A stretch of 31,351 nucleotides of DNA, from NCBI GenBank assembly GCA_002364735.1, contig DEZB01000015.1, forward strand, positions 1 to 31,351, in the 5' to 3' direction. The notes under the pieces were generated by a model. That model was not told the DNA's origin, did not search any database, and saw only the letters and a program-made list of their open reading frames with translations. Origin of the DNA: Bacteroidales bacterium UBA3143. Its GTDB lineage: Bacteria > Bacteroidota > Bacteroidia > Bacteroidales > Dysgonomonadaceae. Positions 24,162 through 31,351 of this stretch are shown here, piece by piece. Positions within the stretch are counted from its first letter, which is position 1, and each line of letters begins with the position of its first letter. The position numbers were made by a program, and so were the translations under genes.

Positions 24162-27100
24162 TTATCTTCCGTGGCAATTTTTAAATTTCTTTCCACTTCC
24201 ACAAGGGCAAGGATCGTTGCGTCCTACTTTTTTCTCCACTCTCACAGGTTCCGTTTTTCTTTCACGTGTATCTTGTGTTCCCCCGTTTTGAGAGGAAGGC
24301 TTTCTATTTGCTTCTTCTTTCTCTGTGCGATACTTGCTATAGTCAGTTTTTTCTTCACTGTCAGCTTTTCTCACTTGTCCAGGTTCTTGAATTGGAATCT
24401 GGCCACGCATCAAAACAGATACTGACTTGGAGTTTACATTTTCCACCATTATTTTAAACAAGTTGAACGATTCGAGCTTGTAAATCAAAAGTGGATCTTT
24501 TTGCTCATAGCTCGCATTTTGAACCGATTGACGCAAATCATCCATTTCTCGCAAGTGTTCTTTCCAGTTTTCATCAATGGTATGAAGAAGGATTGACTTT
24601 TCAAATGATTTTACCAAAGCTTTAGATCCCGATTCATATGCTTCTTTTAAATTACAAGAGATATTGTAAACTTTCTTACCATCGGTAATCGGGATTAATA
24701 TATTCTCATACATTGCCCCTTGGTTTTCATATACTTGCTTTATTACGGGTTGAGCGATTTCTGCTAATTTCTCAGACTTGCGTTTGAAAGCTTTTATTGC
24801 TGCTTCAAAAACTTTTTCTTCCTGATTTTGTGGCTTTAACGATTTAAAACCTTCTTCGTCAAATGGTACCTCAATAGCCATTACACGCAGAAGTTCCAAT
24901 TTAAGATCGTTGTAGCTATATTGGTTTTGTTCTACGATGTTGGACGATGTGTCATAAATCATATTTAGAACATCAATTCCAATACGCTCTCCCATCAACG
25001 CATTACGCCTGCGCTTGTAAATAACCTCACGTTGGGAGTTCATAACATCATCATATTCAAGTAGTCTCTTACGAATACCAAAGTTATTTTCTTCCACTTT
25101 CTTTTGAGCTCTTTCAACTGATTTGCTTAGCATATTATGCTCAAGAACATCACCATCCTTAAAGCCCATTTTATCCATCAGTCCCGATATACGTTCTGTA
25201 GCAAATAGTCGCATCAAATCGTCTTCCAAAGAAACAAAAAACACTGACGAGCCAGGGTCTCCTTGTCTTCCGGCTCTACCGCGCAACTGTCTGTCCACAC
25301 GACGCGACTCATGTCGTTCTGTACCCACAATAGCCAAGCCTCCGGCTGCTCTCACTTCCTGCGATAGCTTAATGTCTGTTCCACGACCTGCCATATTAGT
25401 AGCAATGGTTACAACACCTGCTTGACCAGCACTCGCAACAATATCAGCTTCACGTTGATGCAATTTAGCGTTCAATACATTGTGACTTATTTTTCGCAAA
25501 GTAAGCATTCTACTCAATAGTTCTGACACTTCAACAGATGTTGTACCAACCAATACAGGACGACCAGCTTCAATTAGTTTGCTTATCTCATCAATAACTG
25601 CATTATATTTTTCACGTTTTGTCTTATAAATGCGGTCATTCATGTCATCACGAATGATCGGTTTGTTCGTTGGAATTACTACAACATCCAACTTGTAGAT
25701 ATCCCACAACTCTCCTGCTTCAGTCTCCGCTGTACCAGTCATACCAGCCAGTTTCTTATACATCCTAAAGTAGTTTTGTAAAGTAACTGTAGCAAATGTT
25801 TGAGTTGCCGCTTCAACTTTTACACGCTCTTTCGCTTCTATAGCTTGATGTAAACCATCGGAGTATCTTCTGCCCTCCATCATACGACCCGTTTGTTCGT
25901 CAACAATTTTCACCTTGTTATCAATCACAACATACTCGTCGTCTTTGTCAAACAGTGTATAGGCCTTCAATAGTTGATTTACAGTATGTATTCTTTCAGA
26001 TTTAATGGCATAGTTCTGTAGATATTCATCTTTTTTAGCTGCTTTTTCTTCATCAGAGATATTCAAGTTTTCCAATTCGGAAAGTTGAGCACTTATATCG
26101 GGCATTACAAAGAATGTAGTGTCATCGGATTTACCGGTTAACATATCAATTCCTTTGTCAGTCAACTCAATACTATTATTTTTTTCATCAATTACAAAAT
26201 ACAAAGGATCAGTAACAATGTGCATATTCCGCATTTGTTCCGACATGTAGTTCTCTTCTGTTTTAAGCATTGCAGCTTTTATGCCTTGCTCACTCAGATA
26301 TTTGATTAGTGGTTTGCTTTTTGGTAAGCCTTTAAATGAACGGTATAAAAGTAAGCTACCTTCTTCTTGTTCTTTTTTATCTTCTGATGCCATTTTCACT
26401 TTAGCTTCAGCTAAGAGTTTTGTTGACATATCGCGCTGTGCTTTCACTATCATTTCAACACGTGGACGAAATGTATCATAGAGTTGCTCATCACCTTTGG
26501 GTATCGGACCCGATATAATTAAAGGTGTACGTGCATCATCAATCAATACAGAGTCTACCTCGTCAACAATGGAGTAATTGTGTTTACGTTGCACTAAGTC
26601 TTTTGGAGAAATAGCCATGTTATCGCGCAGGTAGTCAAAGCCAAACTCATTATTTGTGCCAAAAGTAACATCTGATTCATATGCTTTTCGTCTGGCATCT
26701 GAGTTTGGTTCGTGCTTGTCAATACAGTCAACACTAAGACCATGAAACATATACAATGGACCCATCCATTCCGAGTCACGCTTGGCCAAATAGTCATTAA
26801 CAGTCACTACATGAACACCATTGTGTGTCAATGCATTTAAAAACACTGGTAAAGTTGCCACCAATGTTTTACCTTCACCAGTTGCCATTTCCGCAATTTT
26901 TCCTTTGTGCAATACAACACCCCCAAATAGTTGAACATCATAATGAATCATGTTCCACACAATTTCGGTTCCACCAGCTACCCAATGGTTTTGGTATATT
27001 GCTTTATCACCTTCTATGCGAACAAAGTCGTGTTTAGCAGCCAAATCTTTATCAAATTGGGTAGCTGTAACAACAATTTCTTTGTTTTCAGTGAAACGAC

Positions 27101-27455
27101 GAGCCGTATCTTTCATAACGGAGAAAGCTTCTGGCATAACTTCTTCCAGCACAACTTCAAATTTTTCAGAGATATCATCTTCAATTTTATCAATCTCCTC
27201 CCATTTTTTCTCGCGTTCTTCCAGTTCTATTTCTTCTATCCCTTCTTTTAAAAGATTTATTTTTGCTCTCTCTTCTGAAACGTAATCGTGAATACGTTTT
27301 TCTATCTCCTTTGTTTTGTTGCGAAGTTCGTCATTCGACAATTTCTCAATTTCAGGATATATATCTTTGATTTTTTTTACATACGGATTTACTTCTTTTA
27401 AATCGCGCTGCATCTTATTACCAAAGAGTTTTGATATGATTGTATTTATTGCCAT
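24162..27455 (-). CDS. secA: Preprotein translocase ATPase SecA
   Basis: A 1097-aa motor that drives unfolded preproteins through SecYEG. Walker A GEGKT is at 193-197 (MATGEGKTLVA) and the DEVD Walker B at 298-301. GTERHESRRVDRQLRGRAGRQGDPGSS is the helicase motif VI region. The C-terminal SEC-C zinc site has Cys1083, Cys1085, Cys1094 and His1095. The protein is about 200 aa longer than E. coli SecA because of inserts, including one around 330-400, and a long N-terminal region (50-110) rich in Glu and Lys; this size is usual for Bacteroidota. It lies 63 bases after the alkaline-phosphatase-like gene and ends at a terminator. Confidence 0.97.
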   Translation of the reverse strand: MAINTIISKLFGNKMQRDLKEVNPYVKKIKDIYPEIEKLSNDELRNKTKEIEKRIHDYVSEERAKINLLKEGIEEIELEEREKKWEEIDKIEDDISEKFEVVLEEVMPEAFSVMKDTARRFTENKEIVVTATQFDKDLAAKHDFVRIEGDKAIYQNHWVAGGTEIVWNMIHYDVQLFGGVVLHKGKIAEMATGEGKTLVATLPVFLNALTHNGVHVVTVNDYLAKRDSEWMGPLYMFHGLSVDCIDKHEPNSDARRKAYESDVTFGTNNEFGFDYLRDNMAISPKDLVQRKHNYSIVDEVDSVLIDDARTPLIISGPIPKGDEQLYDTFRPRVEMIVKAQRDMSTKLLAEAKVKMASEDKKEQEEGSLLLYRSFKGLPKSKPLIKYLSEQGIKAAMLKTEENYMSEQMRNMHIVTDPLYFVIDEKNNSIELTDKGIDMLTGKSDDTTFFVMPDISAQLSELENLNISDEEKAAKKDEYLQNYAIKSERIHTVNQLLKAYTLFDKDDEYVVIDNKVKIVDEQTGRMMEGRRYSDGLHQAIEAKERVKVEAATQTFATVTLQNYFRMYKKLAGMTGTAETEAGELWDIYKLDVVVIPTNKPIIRDDMNDRIYKTKREKYNAVIDEISKLIEAGRPVLVGTTSVEVSELLSRMLTLRKISHNVLNAKLHQREADIVASAGQAGVVTIATNMAGRGTDIKLSQEVRAAGGLAIVGTERHESRRVDRQLRGRAGRQGDPGSSVFFVSLEDDLMRLFATERISGLMDKMGFKDGDVLEHNMLSKSVERAQKKVEENNFGIRKRLLEYDDVMNSQREVIYKRRRNALMGERIGIDVLNMIYDTSSNIVEQNQYSYNDLKLELLRVMAIEVPFDEEGFKSLKPQNQEEKVFEAAIKAFKRKSEKLAEIAQPVIKQVYENQGAMYENILIPITDGKKVYNISCNLKEAYESGSKALVKSFEKSILLHTIDENWKEHLREMDDLRQSVQNASYEQKDPLLIYKLESFNLFKIMVENVNSKSVSVLMRGQIPIQEPGQVRKADSEEKTDYSKYRTEKEEANRKPSSQNGGTQDTRERKTEPVRVEKKVGRNDPCPCGSGKKFKNCHGR

Positions 27456-27518
27456 ATATTTAATGAGTTACGTGTATAGTTTGTAACGTGTTTTTTATAT
27501 TATTGTTGTAATGTCTTT

Positions 27519-29099
27519 TTATAATAGCTCTTTCAAAATTGGAGTTTGCGACGCATTAGGTGCTCTGATACGCAATCTATGTGTTACACTTGGTGCTATT
27601 TCAGTGGCATCTATAATTCTCTCCACTTTTTGAGGCTTCAAGTGATTGCCAAAGAATATTGCTGGTGCTGTCACTGCATTACTTCTAACTCTTTCATGAT
27701 TTGTAGGATTTTTATCTGTCACAATGCGCCAGCCTGGTTGCAGTTCTATAAACAAATCGCCAGTTACTCCCCTATGGAATCCATTTTTAAACAACTGTAT
27801 AGCTTCGTTGTATGCACCATGTAGCATTTGATAAGAAGTGATAACATCTTGCACCCCCGAAAACTGTATGAGAAAGTCGGCTGCTTTTTCTTGAAACTCC
27901 CGATAATCAATTTTCTTTTCTTCAATTAGTTTTCGATCAAAGTAGATCTGCTCATTATAATACTTCTTCACCCAATTTTCTCTGCCATATATGGCCATCA
28001 AATACATATTAAGTAGCGCCTCGCATCTGTCGGGACGAAAATCTCCGCCCGAGAGTCTTGCATCTTTTGGATAAACCTCTTGCTCGTTATAGAACCCCGT
28101 GGACACTACAAAAATAAGTGCATTTTGTATACCCACTGCTTTGTCAACAGCATCTATAAGTTCGGCTATGTCTTGATCTAATCGATGGTAAATATCTTGA
28201 ATTTCAATTGAATAATTCTTATCGAGAGCATTATCAAAGTTGCCAGCATAAAAAGTTAGGGCAAGAAAGTCAGGGTAATTTCTTTTACCCAACGATACAC
28301 TTTCTATTGCATTCACCCCCATCGTTCTCACCTCCTCGTTTATAAAAGGTGTTTGCTTCAACAACTTGAAATTGCTGGTTTTGTTTGCAGCAAACCCATG
28401 CTGAAAGTTGACAAGATTTTGCGTGTATGGAAAAGCTGTGTAGGAATCAAGGGCTAACTTTGGCTTCCAAATTAAGCTGTTTATTTTGGTGTTTAGCGAT
28501 TGGTTGCTTCGGTTGTATTGATCTACAAACGGATGGTGAGTTGTGTAAAAAGTAGTTGTTGCCCAACGTCCCGAAAAATCTTCAATCCAAAATGCGCCAC
28601 TTGCAGCATGACCTGCAGATGATAGAGCTTGAGATGCATCGGGTGCAAATGCAAATACATCTGATTTGCCATTCGATGCAATTTTCAATTCGTCTGTAAT
28701 GGTCGATACTTTTATGGGTAGTGGAGATAGCTTTTCGGTGGTAAAATTACCCATAAACTTATCATCTGAAAATGATGATATTTCAGAATAATCTTGGTTC
28801 GATATTTTTTTATCGTGTACAATGCCATGATAAAAAGGAACCGTTCCGGTGTATATTGTAGCAATAGCTGAGGCCTTGTCGGGAACGGGAAAGTTGTAAG
28901 TCATTTGATTGTACACAACTCCCTCGGAGAGCAGTCTTTTGAAGCCTTTTTCGCCAAATGTGCTTTTAAAATGGTTTAAATAATCACCCCTTAGTTGGTC
29001 AATGGTGATGCCAACCACCAGTTTTGGTACAGTATTCTGTTGAGCATAAATTGTGGTAACCGAGAATAAAGCGAGTATCGATGATAAAAATCTAATCAT
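27519..29099 (-). CDS. Alkaline-phosphatase-superfamily protein with degenerate active site
   Basis: A 526-aa exported protein with a signal peptide (cleavage probably after YAQ, residue 20). The fold is recognisable: IDQLRGDYL with Asp34, IYTGTVPFYHGI (82-93), IYHRLDQDIAEL, and the C-terminal IDATEIAPSV. However, most PafA/NPP-type metal ligands appear lost: the Thr nucleophile motif TxPGH is replaced by PDKASAIAT (73-81), the TDxxGH motif by AGNFDNA (285-291), the ADHG motif by VSTGF (332-336), and the THxxxxxxDxHVP region keeps only one His (468). It may be a pseudoenzyme or use different chemistry. It sits between lnb (64 bases) and secA (63 bases) on the same strand, which hints at an envelope role. 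Confidence 0.8.
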   Translation of the reverse strand: MIRFLSSILALFSVTTIYAQQNTVPKLVVGITIDQLRGDYLNHFKSTFGEKGFKRLLSEGVVYNQMTYNFPVPDKASAIATIYTGTVPFYHGIVHDKKISNQDYSEISSFSDDKFMGNFTTEKLSPLPIKVSTITDELKIASNGKSDVFAFAPDASQALSSAGHAASGAFWIEDFSGRWATTTFYTTHHPFVDQYNRSNQSLNTKINSLIWKPKLALDSYTAFPYTQNLVNFQHGFAANKTSNFKLLKQTPFINEEVRTMGVNAIESVSLGKRNYPDFLALTFYAGNFDNALDKNYSIEIQDIYHRLDQDIAELIDAVDKAVGIQNALIFVVSTGFYNEQEVYPKDARLSGGDFRPDRCEALLNMYLMAIYGRENWVKKYYNEQIYFDRKLIEEKKIDYREFQEKAADFLIQFSGVQDVITSYQMLHGAYNEAIQLFKNGFHRGVTGDLFIELQPGWRIVTDKNPTNHERVRSNAVTAPAIFFGNHLKPQKVERIIDATEIAPSVTHRLRIRAPNASQTPILKELL

Positions 29100-29136
29100 T
29101 ATAAAATATGAGTGTAACTATGTTTGCAGAAGTGCT

Positions 29137-29162
29137 TGTCTATTATAATATTAAAATAGACA
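29137..29162 (-). repeat. Hairpin directly after the lnb stop codon
   Basis: TGTCTATT (29137-29144) and AATAGACA (29155-29162) are perfect 8-bp arms, with the palindrome TAATATTA inside. It starts one base after the lnb stop. No T-run follows, so it may protect or process the transcript rather than end it. Confidence 0.55.
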
Positions 29163-29163
29163 T

Positions 29164-30414
29164 TTAACGTCTCCATCCTGCTCGCATATACTTTGCCGAT
29201 TTAAATTGTTTGTTTCTTAAATAATCTTTCCTATCAATATAAAAGTTAGTCCCTGAACGCATCCATAAATTCATAGCAAATGGTATGGTAGCCAATGGTA
29301 ATTGCTGTGGCAAAAAATACCAACTGAGCAAGAACAAACTTAACACTGCAAAGTTAATAAAATGATAGTAATATACGACTTTTTCCATGGACTTTACCCA
29401 AAATAAAAAAGCAAATATTAAATGAATAAAATGCAGCCATACAAGGTTCCAGTTAGTGCTAACTACAGGGTGCTCTGAGAAAAAAACAAGAAACGTAACT
29501 ATAATTCCTGCAATACCTGCAATTGAAAATAGTATAGTATCGTAAATGCGCGCTGTTATGTAATGATTGAACCTTACTTGAAAAAAGGAAATAATTAGAG
29601 TAATCAGAAGCAACACGAATGCCACCACTGTAGGTTTTACACTAAACCATTCGCCACTATTAACTTCTTTATCATCAGCCTCTAATATTATTTCGGTCGA
29701 TAGCACCAACGGCATGCTTGTAGTGTCCTGTTTAAGTACATTTGCATCGGCAAAAGCCTTCATTAAATAGTTAGGCAAAAACATTTTTTCGCGATCCGTA
29801 ATATATTTATCAGCATCAGCACCAATTACCAAATCTATACCAAATTGCATCCAAGTAAACTCTTTTACACATTCGTGAATAAGGTCGCGAAAGGTTTTAT
29901 TTGTTTGAGTAATGGGATATATGACAGGATCTATAATTATATTTTCAACTATATCTCTCGGTCGGGTTGCGCAATTATCGAAAAGGAAGTTGTATCGATA
30001 GCTTCTGTTTTCAGGCAAAGAGTTTATGTATAAATCTTCCCAAAGCTGTTGGGTTTGTTCTGTAGTCAAATTTAACTGCTGCTCCACCACTTCAAGACCT
30101 TTCATTTGATTTTCTGAAAGAAAATCTTGATAAGGAGTTACCCCCAACACATAGTCAGTTTCACCTTTAATAAACTGGAGTAAAAAATTTGGTTGAGACG
30201 AATCAAAATAGCCATAGTTAAAAGCAGCATCTATACCCGTAGAGTCATCTACAACTCTCAACACGGTGTGCCCATAAAGAGAATAGACTGCACCTGTCCA
30301 TGGAGACACAGTCATCAAGCTAATTTTAGCACTATCGCTCAATTGCAATTGAGCTGAAAGAGTAAGCAAAGATATAACGGAGAGCAAAAATGCCGTAGTG
30401 ATAGTTCTTTTCAT
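29164..30414 (-). CDS. lnb: Lipoprotein N-acyltransferase Lnb (DUF4105)
   Basis: About 416 aa. A signal sequence (residues 1-21) leads to a periplasmic papain-like DUF4105 domain with the likely catalytic His49 (LYGHTVLRV) and Cys148 (FDNCATRPRD), followed by five membrane helices at about 260-279, 291-312, 321-340, 348-367 and 369-384. To my knowledge this family was recently assigned as Lnb, which adds the third acyl chain to lipoproteins in Bacteroidota that lack Lnt. I chose ATG 30414: the open frame runs up to TTG 30456, but the -7 box TACATTTG covers that TTG, and the signal peptide begins at 30414. It heads the lnb-phosphatase-like-secA run. Confidence 0.75.
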   Translation of the reverse strand: MKRTITTAFLLSVISLLTLSAQLQLSDSAKISLMTVSPWTGAVYSLYGHTVLRVVDDSTGIDAAFNYGYFDSSQPNFLLQFIKGETDYVLGVTPYQDFLSENQMKGLEVVEQQLNLTTEQTQQLWEDLYINSLPENRSYRYNFLFDNCATRPRDIVENIIIDPVIYPITQTNKTFRDLIHECVKEFTWMQFGIDLVIGADADKYITDREKMFLPNYLMKAFADANVLKQDTTSMPLVLSTEIILEADDKEVNSGEWFSVKPTVVAFVLLLITLIISFFQVRFNHYITARIYDTILFSIAGIAGIIVTFLVFFSEHPVVSTNWNLVWLHFIHLIFAFLFWVKSMEKVVYYYHFINFAVLSLFLLSWYFLPQQLPLATIPFAMNLWMRSGTNFYIDRKDYLRNKQFKSAKYMRAGWRR

Positions 30415-30453
30415 CAGATTTTGTTCAGCTTCTTTTATTTCATTTAAAACAGG

Positions 30454-30484
30454 CAAATGTAATGCTTTTTCAATAATTTATCAA
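30454..30484 (-). promoter_or_regulatory. Promoter of lnb
   Basis: On the minus strand TTG (30482-30484), a 20-base spacer and TACATTTG (30454-30461) form a near-ideal Bacteroidota promoter. Transcription from about 30447 gives a leader of about 33 bases to the ATG at 30414 and rules out the upstream TTG start. Confidence 0.65.
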
Positions 30485-30614
30485 CCTCTGTGCCAACAAC
30501 TTTTCACTTATCAACCAAACTCATTGATTCAAAAAGAGTAAATCGTACATAGTTCTCATATTACTTCAATAAATTAAACTTAGAATGTATAGCCCATATT
30601 TTGAATGTTTTATG

Positions 30615-30622
30615 TATGTTTG
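30615..30622 (+). promoter_or_regulatory. Candidate -7 box for the nitroreductase-like gene
   Basis: TATGTTTG fits TAnnTTTG, 30 bases before the ATG at 30652. No -33 TTG at the right distance. It would exclude a TTG start at 30601. Confidence 0.45.
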
Positions 30623-30651
30623 TAATACAAACCTATTTAAACAATTATATT

Positions 30652-31254
30652 ATGTATAAACAATTGATAGTTATTATGTCTTTCCTATTTTCATTGTCCA
30701 TTTCCGCACAAGATATCAAGCTAAATGCACCCAACAAAGATGGAGGTAAACCGCTGATGCAAGCATTGAGCGAGCGTAAATCATCACGCGAATTTCAAGA
30801 CAAAGAGTTGCCTGTTACTGTTTTGTCAGATCTGTTGTGGGCTGCCAATGGTTTCAATCGTGCAGCTAACCGTACAGCTCCTACAGCCAATGATCGCCAA
30901 GAAATTGAGCTGTATGTAACGCTTGAGAGTGGAGTTTACTGGTATGACGCCAAAAATCTATTGCTAAAGTTAATAAAGAGCGGTGATTATAGAAAATCAA
31001 CTGGTTCGCAAGACTTTGTAGCCGATGCTGCTCTGAATGTAATTTTTGTTGCCGATATGAACAAAGCTTCAAGTCGAGAATATGCCTATACAGATTGTGG
31101 ATTCATAGCTCAAAATATATATCTCTTTGCAGCATCCGAAAATTTAGGATCTGTGACACGTGGCTGGTATGACAAAGATGTTTTGGCAAAACTATTAGAC
31201 TTGCCTTCTCATCAAGAGGTCTTACTGACGCAGACAGTAGGTTATACTAAATGA
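30652..31254 (+). CDS. Exported nitroreductase-family (SagB/ThcOx-like) protein
   Basis: A 200-aa protein with a signal peptide (MYKQLIVIMSFLFSLSISAQ, residues 1-20), then a single FMN-binding nitroreductase domain. RKSSREF (42-48) and RTAPTANDRQ (74-83) correspond to the FMN-phosphate-binding Arg/Ser and RxAPSxxNxQ-type motifs of the SagB/ThcOx subgroup; DCGFIAQNIYLFAASENLG is the conserved helix near the C-terminus and VGYTK its usual end. The reaction is unknown; an FMN enzyme outside the cytosol needs loaded flavin, which is unusual. The frame extends to TTG 30601, but the signal peptide and -7 box favour 30652. Divergent from lnb. Confidence 0.82.
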   Translation: MYKQLIVIMSFLFSLSISAQDIKLNAPNKDGGKPLMQALSERKSSREFQDKELPVTVLSDLLWAANGFNRAANRTAPTANDRQEIELYVTLESGVYWYDAKNLLLKLIKSGDYRKSTGSQDFVADAALNVIFVADMNKASSREYAYTDCGFIAQNIYLFAASENLGSVTRGWYDKDVLAKLLDLPSHQEVLLTQTVGYTK

Positions 31255-31351
31255 TATATAGGTATATAGAGCGATTTGTAATAAACGTTTTTTTTTGTTT
31301 GATGTTTAAATCCAATTCAATAAACTTGCAAAACAATAAAGGCTGTCAGAA

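Noticed and set aside
26931..27285. Open frames on the plus strand opposite secA
   Set aside because: They mirror the Glu- and Lys-rich coding sequence of secA and have no start signals or recognisable family.
29119..29126. TATGTTTG box on the plus strand inside the lnb-phosphatase gap
   Set aside because: No -33 element or plus-strand gene follows; in AT-rich DNA this motif is expected tens of times by chance in a window this size.
30415..30456. N-terminal extension of lnb to a TTG codon
   Set aside because: A near-ideal promoter -7 box covers that codon, and a normal signal peptide starts at 30414.
30601..30651. N-terminal extension of the nitroreductase-like gene to a TTG codon
   Set aside because: It would put 17 residues before a normal signal peptide and overlap a -7 box.
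1..31351. CRISPR arrays, tRNA/rRNA genes, insertion sequences, prophage or defence genes
   Set aside because: No regularly spaced repeats, tRNA-like T-arm sequences, transposase or integrase motifs were found in any intergenic region.

Overview
The window is chromosomal DNA from a low-GC member of the Bacteroidota, most likely order Bacteroidales. The clues are AT-rich intergenic DNA, few Shine-Dalgarno sites, and promoter-like TAnnTTTG (-7) boxes close upstream of several genes, some with a TTG at -33. Family content agrees: a DUF3098 protein beside ftsX, a DUF4105/Lnb lipoprotein N-acyltransferase, a long SecA (1097 aa) with a C-terminal SEC-C zinc motif, and a long PurM form. I see no transposase, integrase, phage gene, CRISPR array, rRNA or tRNA. 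Most of the window is core genome.

Layout. 1-1783 (+): a 77-base G-free tract, then serA and a small lysine-rich DUF6496 protein. 1836-3211 (-): a GNAT acetyltransferase and a DsbA/FrnE-like thiol oxidoreductase. 3458-4615 (+): an MFS transporter that appears to start with TTG. 4830-9204 (+): a conserved-looking run of ftsX, DUF3098, uppP, truB and queA, followed by folK. 9346-12917 (+): a patatin-like lipase overlapping a cytosolic GH13 glycosidase, then prs. 12998-14499: a secreted calcineurin-like phosphoesterase (+) facing a low-molecular-weight tyrosine phosphatase (-). 14813-15286 (+): a YbaN/DUF454 membrane protein.

15327-30414 is a 15-kb run on the minus strand. In transcription order it reads lnb, a degenerate alkaline-phosphatase-superfamily protein, secA, gyrA, a TPR lipoprotein, then purM, prfA, pyrF and an HD-domain phosphohydrolase. 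Terminators after secA and after the TPR gene, and promoter-like boxes before lnb, gyrA and purM, suggest at least three transcription units. 30652-31254 (+) is an exported nitroreductase-family protein divergent from lnb.

Themes: cell envelope (FtsX, UppP, SecA, Lnb, lipoprotein), tRNA modification (TruB, QueA), and nucleotide supply (Prs, PurM, PyrF, HD phosphohydrolase). I found no convincing new defence or mobile system. The best leads are the alkaline-phosphatase-fold protein that has lost most catalytic residues between lnb and secA, a nested 49-base inverted repeat upstream of purM, the small DUF3098 membrane protein between ftsX and uppP, and a natural Asn at the quinolone-determining GyrA position 87.
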